From the NCBI RefSeq assembly GCF_002723995.1, contig NZ_BEWP01000008.1, positions 1-64,000 of the forward strand: DNA of 64,000 nucleotides, given 5' to 3'. The DNA comes from Gluconobacter kondonii. GTDB taxonomy: Bacteria > Pseudomonadota > Alphaproteobacteria > Acetobacterales > Acetobacteraceae. Below, piece by piece: positions 42,917-51,482 of this stretch. The notes under the pieces are model-generated. The model was not told the origin of the DNA and searched no databases. It saw only the letters and a list, made by a program, of their open reading frames with translations. Each line of letters opens with the position of its first letter. Position 1 is the first letter of the stretch. A program made the position numbers and the translations under genes.

Positions 42917-45388
42917 ATGTCTGCTTCACTTCAGAGGGTAATGTCTCCATTAACCTCTATCCTGCTCGCAGTTGTCGGGCTTTTCCTGCTGGGAGGAGGA
43001 GGATATCTCCTCGTTCTCGGTGGTTCGTGGTTCTACGCCCTGATGGGCCTTGTGATGCTTGCCGCCGCGGGTGTCAGCTTCCGCAATCCGCTGCTGGGTG
43101 CGCGTCTGTACGCTGCACTCCTGCTGGTGGCGACCATCTGGTCCGTGTTCGAAGTCGGGTTCGACATCTGGGGTCTGGAAGTCCGTCTCTTCACGCTCGT
43201 AGGGATCGCAGCCTGGATGCTGCTGCCATGGGTGTGGCGGACCGGTCAGACCTGGGTTTCGGACAAACGCGAGCTTCTCGGTTCTGCCGTGATCGCGATG
43301 ATTGCGATTATCGCAAGCTGCTTCACATCCTACTCCATCAACGGCACGCTCCCGGCTGACCGTATGGCCGCGACCAACCAGTCCGACCTGACGGCCAAGG
43401 ACACGCCCGACGCCGACTGGCCGGCCTATGGCCGTACGGTGGGTGGAGACCGCTACAGCCCGCTGGCCCAGATCACGCCTGCGAATGTCAGCAACCTCAA
43501 GCGCGCTTGGGTGACACGCACGGGTGACGTTCAGAAGGCTGATGAAGGTGTTGTTGCAGGTCCCGATCAGGGCCACGAGTTCAACCTTGAAGTCACCCCG
43601 ATCAAGGTCGATGACACGCTCTATCTCTGCACGCCACATAACTGGGTCATGGCTCTCGATGCCAAGACGGGCAAGGTGAAGTGGAAGTTCGATCCCAAGC
43701 CTGCTGCCGAGGATCTGGCTGCAAACGTCTATCTGGCCTGCCGTGGCGTGTCTTACTACAGGGCGCCGGACGACTATACGGCTCCGGATGGCTCCAAAGC
43801 CTGCCAGAAGCGCATTTTCTCCCCGGTCGGTGACGTCCGCCTGCTGGCTGTTGATGCTGAAACCGGCAAGCCCTGCGAAGATTTCGGCGAGCACGGCTTC
43901 ATTTCTCTGCGCCAGTATCTCGGTCATGTGCCGCATGGCTTCCACTTCGTGACGTCCCCGCCGTTGGTGGTGAAAGATCGCGTTGTTCTGGGTGGTTGGA
44001 TTTTCGACAATCAGGCGAATTTCGAGCCCTCCGGTGCAATCCGTGCGTTCAACCCGATCAACGGCGAGATCGAATGGGCGTGGGATGCCGGTCATAACCC
44101 GGAAAACTGGAAACCCGGCCCGAACGACGAGCTGACGCGTGACACCCCGAACGCATGGGGCGTTTACACAGCCGATCCGGAACTGGGTCTTCTCTACCTG
44201 CCGATGGGCAACTCGCCGCCGGACAACTGGGGTGGCTCGCGCCGTCCGTTCGACGATGCGACCTCCAGCGCTACGATCGCTCTTGATATCGAGACAGGTG
44301 AACGCCGCTGGACCTTCCAGACCGTGCATCACGATCTGTGGGACATGGATCTGGCTATCGGACCGTCCATGGTCGATCTGCCCGGCCCGAATGGCGAGAA
44401 CATTCCGGCTCTGATCCAGAGCACCAAGCGCGGTGAGTTCTTCGTTCTGGACCGTCGCACCGGTAAGCCGGTTCCGGGTTATCCGGTCGAGGAACGTCCG
44501 GTTCCGACGACAGGTGTTGCATCGGACGACCACGTGACGCCGACGCAGCCCTTCGCTGTCGGTCTGCCGTCCCTGACGCCGCCGGACCTAAAAGAAAGCG
44601 ACATGTGGGGCGCGACGCTGCTGGATCAGATGATCTGCCGCATCCAGTTCCGTCAGTCCGCTTACGAAGGTCAGTTCACGCCGCCGCATGTCGGCAAGAC
44701 GACGATCGTCTATCCGGCATTCTATGGTGTGGTGGACTGGCAGGGCGCCTCCATCGATCCGCAGCGTAAACTGCTGATCGCCAATGCGAGCTACCTGCCG
44801 TTCCGGATCCGTCTGGAAAAGCGTCAGAAGGCCGAAAACGCTGGTATTCTGCCGAAGTGGAATGGTCAGGGCGACAAACCGGAAGCCAAGGGCGATGCGC
44901 TGAGCGTTTCTCCCGACTACGGCACGCCCTACATCGCTTATACCAGCCCGTGGCTGAACCCGCTTCAGATCCCCTGCAAGGGACCGGTCTGGGGTACGAT
45001 CACCGCCATCGATCTGGTGACGAAGAAAATCGTCTGGCAGCACCCCGTCGGCACCACGCGCGACACGGGTCCTTTCCGGACGCATAACAACCTTCCGCTT
45101 CCGACCGGCATGTACAACATCGGCGGCAGCGTCCTGACGAAGGGCGGCGTGTCCTTCATGGGAGCGACGGCCGACGATTACCTGCGCGGTTTCGACATGT
45201 CGAACGGCAAGGTCATCTGGCAGGACCGTCTGCCTGCTGGCGGACAGGCAACACCGATGTCCTATCAAATTGATGGGAAGCAGTATGTTGTGATCGCGGC
45301 CGGTGGTCATGGGGGCCTTGGCACCCGCAGCGGTGATTATATCATCGCCTATAGCCTGAATGGAGACCAGAGCGCCGCCGCGCACTGA
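42917..45388 (+). CDS. gcd: Membrane-bound PQQ-dependent glucose dehydrogenase
   Basis: This 823-residue quinoprotein oxidises D-glucose to gluconolactone on the periplasmic face and passes electrons to ubiquinone. The N-terminus has five membrane helices (residues about 9-140), followed by the PQQ beta-propeller domain starting at DWPAYGRTVGGDRYSPLAQI. Propeller motifs such as NVSNLKRAWVTRTG, GKVKWKFDPKP, HHDLWDMDLAIGPSMVDL and GGSVLTKGGVSFMGAT are visible. The C-terminus AAGGHGGLGTRSGDYIIAY keeps the histidine (His798) whose change to Asn in Gluconobacter widens specificity to maltose, so a glucose-specific enzyme is expected. Start could also be ATG 42941, eight codons in. A hairpin follows the gene. 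It is the enzyme for periplasmic glucose oxidation typical of acetic acid bacteria. Confidence 0.96.
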   Translation: MSASLQRVMSPLTSILLAVVGLFLLGGGGYLLVLGGSWFYALMGLVMLAAAGVSFRNPLLGARLYAALLLVATIWSVFEVGFDIWGLEVRLFTLVGIAAWMLLPWVWRTGQTWVSDKRELLGSAVIAMIAIIASCFTSYSINGTLPADRMAATNQSDLTAKDTPDADWPAYGRTVGGDRYSPLAQITPANVSNLKRAWVTRTGDVQKADEGVVAGPDQGHEFNLEVTPIKVDDTLYLCTPHNWVMALDAKTGKVKWKFDPKPAAEDLAANVYLACRGVSYYRAPDDYTAPDGSKACQKRIFSPVGDVRLLAVDAETGKPCEDFGEHGFISLRQYLGHVPHGFHFVTSPPLVVKDRVVLGGWIFDNQANFEPSGAIRAFNPINGEIEWAWDAGHNPENWKPGPNDELTRDTPNAWGVYTADPELGLLYLPMGNSPPDNWGGSRRPFDDATSSATIALDIETGERRWTFQTVHHDLWDMDLAIGPSMVDLPGPNGENIPALIQSTKRGEFFVLDRRTGKPVPGYPVEERPVPTTGVASDDHVTPTQPFAVGLPSLTPPDLKESDMWGATLLDQMICRIQFRQSAYEGQFTPPHVGKTTIVYPAFYGVVDWQGASIDPQRKLLIANASYLPFRIRLEKRQKAENAGILPKWNGQGDKPEAKGDALSVSPDYGTPYIAYTSPWLNPLQIPCKGPVWGTITAIDLVTKKIVWQHPVGTTRDTGPFRTHNNLPLPTGMYNIGGSVLTKGGVSFMGATADDYLRGFDMSNGKVIWQDRLPAGGQATPMSYQIDGKQYVVIAAGGHGGLGTRSGDYIIAYSLNGDQSAAAH

Positions 45389-45404
45389 GCCTCCGCTTAC
45401 GGAC

Positions 45405-45432
45405 GGAGCGTGTCCCCCTGAGGACACGCTCC
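45405..45432 (+). terminator. Perfect 11-base-pair hairpin after the glucose dehydrogenase gene
   Basis: GGAGCGTGTCC (45405-45415) and GGACACGCTCC (45422-45432) flank the loop CCCTGA, 16 bases after the gcd stop and 34 bases before the next start. There is no T tract, so it may stabilise the gcd mRNA or reduce read-through into the downstream barrel gene instead of ending transcription completely. Confidence 0.55.
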
Positions 45433-45466
45433 ACACTCCCGCTCAATCTCTATGGAAATTCACGTC

Positions 45467-46357
45467 ATGCGTCGCAAATTCACGCTCGGAGTGCGTCTTG
45501 GTACCCTGACCGCCTGGTTGCCTGCGGTTGCTCTTGTTCCAGGGTTTGCCGCTCATGGCGCGGATATTCCCTTGGCCATCATCGGTCCGCACGAATACGA
45601 TCTGCCGGTGGATTTCAAGCCGTTCAACGTCGTCGTGCAGTACGGCGACGGAAATGCTGCCGGTTCGGTCTATGACAGTGGCGGCCAGCGCCGGGCTCAT
45701 GGCGGCAGCCATACCTGGAGCGGTATGACGAAATATGTGCATTTCCGTAGCTTCGACGCGATCCCGCATGTCAGCTTTGCTTTCGAGCTGATCCAGTCCG
45801 AGGCCTATACGCTGGCCAACGGGCAGAACTGGGGCGGTCTGGGGACGACGATCGTCGGTCCGGCAGCATGGTTCAAGCCCAACAAACACAGCACGCTCGG
45901 CATCCAGACCTTCATGGAAACCCCGTCTGGGACGCGCGATGCCACGGCGATGCATTACTGGGCGAACCTGTCGAGCATCATTTTCGATTACGAATGGAAG
46001 CATTTCAGCTTCGATGGCGATCTGGGTAGCGTCGTGAGTTCGACCAAACACCGTAACGGCGAGCACAGCTACTCGCCCGGTAACGTGTTTTACACGAACC
46101 TGCGTTTCAGTTGGAAAGCTACGTCACGCTTCGAGCCGTTCTTTTCGCTCGACTGGCAGAACAGCGGCGGTATGCACGACAACACATCCAATCTCTGGGT
46201 CGCCAATTCGAGCAGCCGCGAAACGGCGCTGGGCGTCGGTGCGATGTTTTACATCACCAAACGCCTGTCGTTCACGCCCCGTTACTCCCATTCGGTAGAG
46301 GGTCGGAACGTGCCGGAAACGAACGCCTATTACATGAAGATCGCCTATCTTTTCTGA
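45467..46357 (+). CDS. Outer-membrane beta-barrel protein downstream of glucose dehydrogenase
   Basis: This protein has about 296 residues from ATG 45467, preceded by GGAAA (ATG 45452 is an alternative). A signal peptide (LGTLTAWLPAVALVPGFAAHGA) precedes a chain of amphipathic strands such as FNVVVQYGDGNA, HVSFAFELIQSEAYTL, FYTNLRFSWKATS and FFSLDWQNSGG. It ends with the aromatic strand YYMKIAYLF, a BAM recognition end with C-terminal Phe. The organisation resembles small outer-membrane channels of the MetA/phenol-degradation type. Position behind gcd suggests help with passage of glucose or gluconate across the outer membrane; this is inferred. Confidence 0.8.
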   Translation: MRRKFTLGVRLGTLTAWLPAVALVPGFAAHGADIPLAIIGPHEYDLPVDFKPFNVVVQYGDGNAAGSVYDSGGQRRAHGGSHTWSGMTKYVHFRSFDAIPHVSFAFELIQSEAYTLANGQNWGGLGTTIVGPAAWFKPNKHSTLGIQTFMETPSGTRDATAMHYWANLSSIIFDYEWKHFSFDGDLGSVVSSTKHRNGEHSYSPGNVFYTNLRFSWKATSRFEPFFSLDWQNSGGMHDNTSNLWVANSSSRETALGVGAMFYITKRLSFTPRYSHSVEGRNVPETNAYYMKIAYLF

Positions 46358-46360
46358 CCG

Positions 46361-47836
46361 TCAGGCCGCCGCCTTCGGCCGGAAACGTGCCGTGGTGATG
46401 TCACAGTCATACTGTGCGGCGGTTTCGCAGGGATTGCTGGCGAGTTCGTTGACGGCCTCCAGAATACGTTCAACCTTGGCGTCATCCATCAGCACGCTGA
46501 AATTCAGACGTGTCCAGCCCGGCTTTTCGATTTCCTGACCGGACAGGATGGCGCCACGGATCTGACCGGACTCAGTCTCATCAATCCCCAGAAGACGATG
46601 CGCATACGGCCCCGCGCAGGCGCAGCCGCCACGGACCTGAATGCCGTAACGGTCCGATAGCATACGCGTGAAAAGCTGTTGATGGATAAACACATTGTTC
46701 TTCACATCGCGGATCCGGAATGAAAAGATCGGAAGCGCAGCAGCGGTCGGGTGGCCCAGAATTTCGATGGCTGGATTGCTGCTCCAGGCTTTCACAGCCC
46801 GGGCGCGCAGTTCCGCATTGCGCTGGGCCATATAGGCGCCTCCGATAACATCCTTGACAATGAAGGCCAGCGCGGCACGAATATCCCCGATCACGTTCGG
46901 CGTGCCGCTTTCCTCGCGAGACGCAAGATTGGCGGAATAGTCGTGGTTCCACGGCGAGACGAACCGTACGGTGCCTCCACCCGGAAGAACGGGCAATGTG
47001 CGCGAAATTGCGGCATTGCGCACAATCAGAATGCCCGAAGCCGCAGGGCCACCGATGAATTTATGGCAGGAAACGACAACCGCATCTTTCTCGAACGGCG
47101 TTCTGGGCTGCATGTCGATCGGGCAGTACGGTCCGGCGCCTGCATAGTCCCAGATCGACAGGGCCTCATTCCGCTTAAGTAGGGCCGTGACGGCGTTCAC
47201 ATCCGTCAGAATGCCTGTGACGTTGGAAGCGGCCGAGAATGAACCGATTTTCAGACGGTCTGCCGGGCAGGATTTCAGGGCCTGTTCCAGAACATGCAGG
47301 TCCGGGCCGCCTTCGGCCGCCTCAGGAATTTCGACGATCTCCGCACCGCTCTCGCGCCAGGGCAGGATGTTGGAATGATGCTCGTAAGGGCCGATAAAGA
47401 CGATCGGCTGCTTTCCCGCGTCACAGAGAGCCGGGATTTCAAGCAGATGTACCAAACGGTTCAGGCCTGCCGTCGCGCCATTACCCATAAAAATAGTCGT
47501 GAAATCGGGGGAGGGGGCGTGGCAGAGCTGCGCGATGGTTGCGCGGGCGCTGTTGCGCAGCCGCGTCATGTAGGCGCCGCAGAAGGAGGCTTCGGTGTGG
47601 CTATTGGCATAGAACGGCAGGATCTCGTCCATGATGAACGTCTCGATCTGCTTCAGCGCACGTCCGGAGGCAACATAATCGGCGTAAAGAAGAGACTGCG
47701 TGCCGAACGGCGTCGAGAATTTCGCACCATCACCGATCACGCCTTTGGCGAGCGCCGCTAGCCCGTTGCTGCGCAATGTCTGCTCGAACTGTTCAAGAAT
47801 GGCGGTGCTGTTGTCGAGATTGCCGATCGTTTCCAT
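46361..47836 (-). CDS. Class V aminotransferase, cysteine-desulfurase-like
   Basis: This protein has about 491 residues from ATG 47836, with AGGGG upstream; an in-frame extension of 36 codons is basic and probably non-coding. PLP-binding landmarks are IFMGNGATAGLNRLVHLL, YEHHSNILPWRESGAEIVEI, IWDYAGAGPYCPIDM and the Schiff-base lysine in VVVSCHKFIGGP. A cysteine at the desulfurase position is found in VRGGCACAGPYAHRLLG. It is longer than SufS/IscS (about 400), with an N-terminal extension and a C-terminal tail. It lies divergently from an Lrp-type regulator gene and near an amino-acid permease gene, so a catabolic role on a sulfur or other amino acid is likelier than Fe-S assembly. Substrate unknown. 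Confidence 0.85.
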   Translation of the reverse strand: METIGNLDNSTAILEQFEQTLRSNGLAALAKGVIGDGAKFSTPFGTQSLLYADYVASGRALKQIETFIMDEILPFYANSHTEASFCGAYMTRLRNSARATIAQLCHAPSPDFTTIFMGNGATAGLNRLVHLLEIPALCDAGKQPIVFIGPYEHHSNILPWRESGAEIVEIPEAAEGGPDLHVLEQALKSCPADRLKIGSFSAASNVTGILTDVNAVTALLKRNEALSIWDYAGAGPYCPIDMQPRTPFEKDAVVVSCHKFIGGPAASGILIVRNAAISRTLPVLPGGGTVRFVSPWNHDYSANLASREESGTPNVIGDIRAALAFIVKDVIGGAYMAQRNAELRARAVKAWSSNPAIEILGHPTAAALPIFSFRIRDVKNNVFIHQQLFTRMLSDRYGIQVRGGCACAGPYAHRLLGIDETESGQIRGAILSGQEIEKPGWTRLNFSVLMDDAKVERILEAVNELASNPCETAAQYDCDITTARFRPKAAA

Positions 47837-47908
47837 GACGCGATGTTTTCCCCTGCGTGATAGAGAAACGATAGACCGACCGAACGCGCGAAAACCGCTT
47901 CTTTTTTG

Positions 47909-47923
47909 AGGATAAAAAATCCT
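47909..47923. promoter_or_regulatory. Inverted repeat in the aminotransferase/Lrp divergent promoter region
   Basis: AGGAT (47909-47913), AAAAA, ATCCT (47919-47923) is a perfect A/T-centred palindrome in the 109-base gap between the aminotransferase gene and the Lrp-type gene. It is a good candidate for the binding site of the Lrp-family protein on its own promoter and that of the aminotransferase. Confidence 0.5.
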
Positions 47924-47945
47924 TTTTGTGGTCATATGATGCAAT

Positions 47946-48407
47946 ATGGCCAGAAGACTCGATCAAACAGACAGGGCGATCCTGAGAATCCTCCAGAAAC
48001 AGGGTACGCCCTCGCAACGTGAACTCGCCGAGAAGGTCGGGCTGTCACAGAATGCCTGCTGGCGGCGCCTGAACGCCCTGCGCGAGGATGGCGTGATTGC
48101 TCACGATACGGTCCGCCTCAATGCAACTGCGCTGGGCCTGACGCTGACGGTGTTCGTGTTGATGCGAACGCGCCACCACTCACGCGAATGGTTCGAGACA
48201 TTCCGCAAGGTTGTCGGTTCGATCCCGAACATAGTTGATTTTTATCGGATCGCGGGTGAATACGATTATCTTCTGAAGGTGGTGGCCTGCGACATGAACG
48301 ATTTCGATCGCGTGTATCAGCAGATCATCAGCAAGGTGGAACTCGATGCCATCACGTCCTACATGACCATGGAAACCCTGGCGGACAACAGGGACCTTCC
48401 GGTCTGA
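47946..48407 (+). CDS. Lrp/AsnC-family transcriptional regulator
   Basis: This 153-residue protein has an N-terminal helix-turn-helix (LDQTDRAILRILQKQGTPSQ, then LAEKVGLSQNACWRRLNAL) and a C-terminal RAM/AsnC ligand domain (RIAGEYDYLLKVVACDMNDFD, ITSYMTMETL). Lrp-type regulators form octamers and respond to amino acids. Next to it is an amino-acid permease gene on the same strand and the aminotransferase gene on the other, so it likely senses the substrate of those two. Start ATG 47946. Confidence 0.93.
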   Translation: MARRLDQTDRAILRILQKQGTPSQRELAEKVGLSQNACWRRLNALREDGVIAHDTVRLNATALGLTLTVFVLMRTRHHSREWFETFRKVVGSIPNIVDFYRIAGEYDYLLKVVACDMNDFDRVYQQIISKVELDAITSYMTMETLADNRDLPV

Positions 48408-48444
48408 AACGCCCATCCCGTCCACAGCAGGAAGTCTTTTGTCC

Positions 48445-49743
48445 ATGAGCCAGCCCGACCAGCTCGCCCACAGTCTGCGTACGCGCCATGTCGTCATGAT
48501 CGCCCTCGGTGGGGTGATCGGTGCAGGATATTTCATCGGGGCGTCCGCGGCACTCTCGCTGGGTGGCCCTGCGGTCCTGCTCTCTTATGCGCTGGCCGGA
48601 ACGCTGGTGTTTCTGGTCAATCTGATGATGCGCGATCTGGCGCTGAAAGTGCCGGGGCGGGCGTCGTTTCTGGGGCAGATCAAGTACGCGCTGGGGGAGC
48701 GGGCAGCCTTTGTCGCGGGCTGGGCGTACTGGCTGACATGGATCATTGCGATTGCCGTGGAAGTCATCGCGGTCGCGACAATGCTCGCCCCCTATATTCC
48801 GCTGCCTTATGCTGTCCTTGAAATATTAATCATGGTCCTGATGACGGGCGTGAACCTCATGTCCGTCAAAGGGTACGGGGAATTCGAATACTGGTTCTCG
48901 GCCATCAAGGTTCTGGCGATTGTCTGCTTCATCGGCATCGGCGTCTGGGCACTGTTGAGCCGTCCCATTCCGGTGCATGAAAACCTGTTCGCGCATGGCG
49001 GCCTGCTGCCTCATGGCTGGCTGGCGCTGCTGGCGGTCATCCCGACAATTCTGTTTTCCATGGGTGGCAGCGAGATTTCCACCGTTGCAGCCGTTGAATC
49101 TGACAATACAGAGCAGAACATCGTCCGTGCCACGCGCTCTATCGCGCTACGGATCGGCGGGTTCTACATCGTCTCGATCGCGCTGGTCCTCTGTCTGGTG
49201 CCGTGGAGCGATGTGGTGTCCGGCTATTCCCCGTTCCTGCTAGTGCTGCACCGCCTGCATGTGCCGTTCGCGGACGTGGCCCTTGCGGTCGTGGTCATGA
49301 CGGCGGCGCTGTCCAGCCTCAATTCCGGGATCTATGTGACGTCGCGTATTTTGTACGAACTGGCGGAATCTGGGTCTGCGCCCAAGCTGTTCCTGACGGT
49401 GGATACCTCCACGAAACTCCCCCGTCGGGCCATTCTGGTGAGTGCGCTGGCCTCCATTCTCGTCGCGGCCGTGGCCGTGTTGTCGCCAACGCTGATCTTC
49501 GGGCTTCTCGTCAGTCTGACGGGCGGGTTCATGGTGTTCAACAACACCATGATCGTGGCTGGACGTCTGAAACTGGTGCGGGAGTCTGCGTGGAGGGCCT
49601 ATGCAGCGCTGGTGCTGATTGCCTGCACGCTGGTCGCCATGCTGATTCAGCCCGAAACGCGCTCACAGATTATTCTCGGGGCAGGCGCGCTCCTGCTGAT
49701 CTTCGCCGCAGAACGGTTCGTTCCACGGCGTCAGCCAGACTGA
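48445..49743 (+). CDS. Amino-acid permease of the APC superfamily
   Basis: This 432-residue membrane protein has about twelve helices. The APC motif RTRHVVMIALGGVIGAGYFIG at the N-terminus (residues about 13-34) and the region YWLTWIIAIAVEVIAVATML are typical of the AAT/GABA-permease branch. Start chosen at ATG 48445 with AGGAAG upstream; an in-frame TTG at 48439 is less likely. It lies 37 bases after the Lrp-type gene. Together with the divergent aminotransferase it may import and break down one amino acid, which cannot be identified from sequence. No soluble binding protein is present. Confidence 0.92.
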   Translation: MSQPDQLAHSLRTRHVVMIALGGVIGAGYFIGASAALSLGGPAVLLSYALAGTLVFLVNLMMRDLALKVPGRASFLGQIKYALGERAAFVAGWAYWLTWIIAIAVEVIAVATMLAPYIPLPYAVLEILIMVLMTGVNLMSVKGYGEFEYWFSAIKVLAIVCFIGIGVWALLSRPIPVHENLFAHGGLLPHGWLALLAVIPTILFSMGGSEISTVAAVESDNTEQNIVRATRSIALRIGGFYIVSIALVLCLVPWSDVVSGYSPFLLVLHRLHVPFADVALAVVVMTAALSSLNSGIYVTSRILYELAESGSAPKLFLTVDTSTKLPRRAILVSALASILVAAVAVLSPTLIFGLLVSLTGGFMVFNNTMIVAGRLKLVRESAWRAYAALVLIACTLVAMLIQPETRSQIILGAGALLLIFAAERFVPRRQPD

Positions 49744-49747
49744 TGAC

Positions 49748-50851
49748 TTAGTAAGGCACCGCCAGATCCCGATCGTTGATTTTTTCAAAGACCGGTTTTG
49801 GCGTGTCATGAAACGTTTGGAGTGAGAATTTCCGGTAACTGATATCCCTATATCCCCGGACGAACATCACCCCGTCGCTCAGGTCGGAGAGTGCTGTCCA
49901 GACGGTGTATTCAGAGACCGTTTTTCCGGATTCCTTCTGTGTCTCGCCGCCAAGCGTATCGGTGGTAATGTTTTTCATGCGATCAAACCGGTTCATGATA
50001 TGCGCCAGAATGTTGATCGCATCTCCTGATGACAGGGCCACGGGTGCATAGCTGGTGTAGTAAACGCCGCGAATGAAACGTCCGACAGAAGTGTCTGAGG
50101 ATGGCAGATCCGAAGCCGCAATCCCGCTATCCGGCTGGACGACTTTCATGCTTCCCAGAGTAGCCGCAGATCTGTCCTGATTGGTCAGCTGCGTATAGTT
50201 GTTCAGGTTCTGGAGATGCCACAGAAAATTCGGTCCGTTCGTCATGACCTTCGTCGGGTTATCATAGACATGGAATTTTCCATTGAGCGTCTCGACGACG
50301 ATGCTTCCGCCGTTTTTATCGTAAAACGCAAAATGAAAAGGCGATTTCACACCACCCAGTCTGGCCAGAACGGGAGACCAGAAATGCCCATTGTCAACCG
50401 CCTTTCGAACGTCATTCACGGTGGCGAAATTGGCCAGTGCCCACTCCCCCAGCGATGTCACAGGAATGGATTCCCGGTAGTCTGATTCCGCAAGTGGAGT
50501 GAGCGTGGCGTCTGGCACCATATTGGCGCTGAAAGACAGGCCCGCCCCATTCATACCCTCAAGCATGTTGTGGTCGTCACCATCATCATAAACGGGCGTG
50601 GTAATCGCCAGAATGGGATAGAGAGACTTGTAATGAGCTCCGGCACTGCCGTTCGGCGCTTTTTTCTGGAACGCCGTTTGTGCGGGATAGAAAGTCACCC
50701 ATGACGGCAGATCTTCAGGAAGCTCCAATGTGCGTCCATGAAAAACATGGCCTTTGTTATCCGTAATCGCCAGACTTGAGCAGGCCTGTCCGATTGCAGG
50801 AAACAAAAGGACAGAGGACAGCATCATACTGGAAAGAGACGTTATTTTCAT
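49748..50851 (-). CDS. Secreted linear amide C-N hydrolase, choloylglycine hydrolase/penicillin V acylase family
   Basis: This protein has about 367 residues from ATG 50851 (MKITSLSSMMLSSVLLFPA), chosen because a signal peptide then ends right before the cysteine of QACSSLAITDNKG. In Ntn-hydrolases of this family the cysteine freed at the N-terminus is the nucleophile, so Cys24 fits well. HGRTLELPEDLPSWVTFYP carries the conserved Arg that follows it, and ILAITTPVYDDGDDHNMLEGMNGAGLSFSAN has the Asp/Asn region. Family members hydrolyse bile-acid conjugates, penicillin V or acyl-homoserine lactones; in a non-gut bacterium the last is the more natural substrate. That choice is inference. Confidence 0.88.
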   Translation of the reverse strand: MKITSLSSMMLSSVLLFPAIGQACSSLAITDNKGHVFHGRTLELPEDLPSWVTFYPAQTAFQKKAPNGSAGAHYKSLYPILAITTPVYDDGDDHNMLEGMNGAGLSFSANMVPDATLTPLAESDYRESIPVTSLGEWALANFATVNDVRKAVDNGHFWSPVLARLGGVKSPFHFAFYDKNGGSIVVETLNGKFHVYDNPTKVMTNGPNFLWHLQNLNNYTQLTNQDRSAATLGSMKVVQPDSGIAASDLPSSDTSVGRFIRGVYYTSYAPVALSSGDAINILAHIMNRFDRMKNITTDTLGGETQKESGKTVSEYTVWTALSDLSDGVMFVRGYRDISYRKFSLQTFHDTPKPVFEKINDRDLAVPY

Positions 50852-50990
50852 TGGGTTGCTCCTGAAAATCGTATTTGACAACTTCTGCGTGGATAATTCA
50901 AAATTTTCTATCTTCACTAAAGACGAAATATTTATCAGGAAGTTTCTTAACTGAGAGTAAAGTCATATTTCGGGCCGTCAGATGGGACCT

Positions 50991-51389
50991 TCAGAATAAT
51001 GCTCCCTGTGCCGGGCTTCCGGGAATGCTCGCCCCGAAATCCCGCTCGATCCAGCATCGGAGTACGCGCAGGATCTGTTTTTGCTGTTCTGATGTCAGGT
51101 CCTTGCCCGGCCCCATGCCGTGCCATTTCGACAGACAACTGCGGCAACAGGCCCCCGTCGCATGCTGGGCGATGAAGACCGGATGACCACGCATGGGAGT
51201 CTGTTTGCCGTCACGCGGAGGATGCGCCGGTGCGAGGCGTTCGGCGATGAACGCTGCCCCATGCTCCATGACAACATCAAGGCCCCGGCTTTCCAGATAG
51301 AGTCGGGCCTGATCGTCCAGATGAAAGCGTGAGCGGAAACGGGATCGGGCGAGGCGTTCGAAGAGATCTTCGGGGTCAAAACGGCTCAC
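50991..51389 (-). CDS. DUF4186-family protein
   Basis: This 132-residue cytoplasmic protein has the DUF4186 pattern FHLDDQARLYLESRGLDVVM, then FIAQHATGACCRSCLSKWHGMGPGKDLT and VLRCWIERDF. Start is GTG at 51389. Several cysteines and histidines (GACCRSC, KWHG) may bind metal. The function of the family is unknown, though members are widely distributed and uniform in size. It is divergent from the exonuclease-VII-like gene. Confidence 0.87.
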   Translation of the reverse strand: MSRFDPEDLFERLARSRFRSRFHLDDQARLYLESRGLDVVMEHGAAFIAERLAPAHPPRDGKQTPMRGHPVFIAQHATGACCRSCLSKWHGMGPGKDLTSEQQKQILRVLRCWIERDFGASIPGSPAQGALF

Positions 51390-51482
51390 TGATCCACAAC
51401 CTTCTGAAAAACAGGCAAAAAATCGCGTGAGAGGACGTAAGCCCCCTGTAAGAACATTTGTTCCTTCTCCATATGGTGATGA

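Noticed and set aside
42950-44533. 527-codon minus-strand frame inside the glucose dehydrogenase gene
   Set aside because: It is a long antisense shadow of a G+C-rich gene; its translation has no known features, while the plus strand has the full PQQ propeller.
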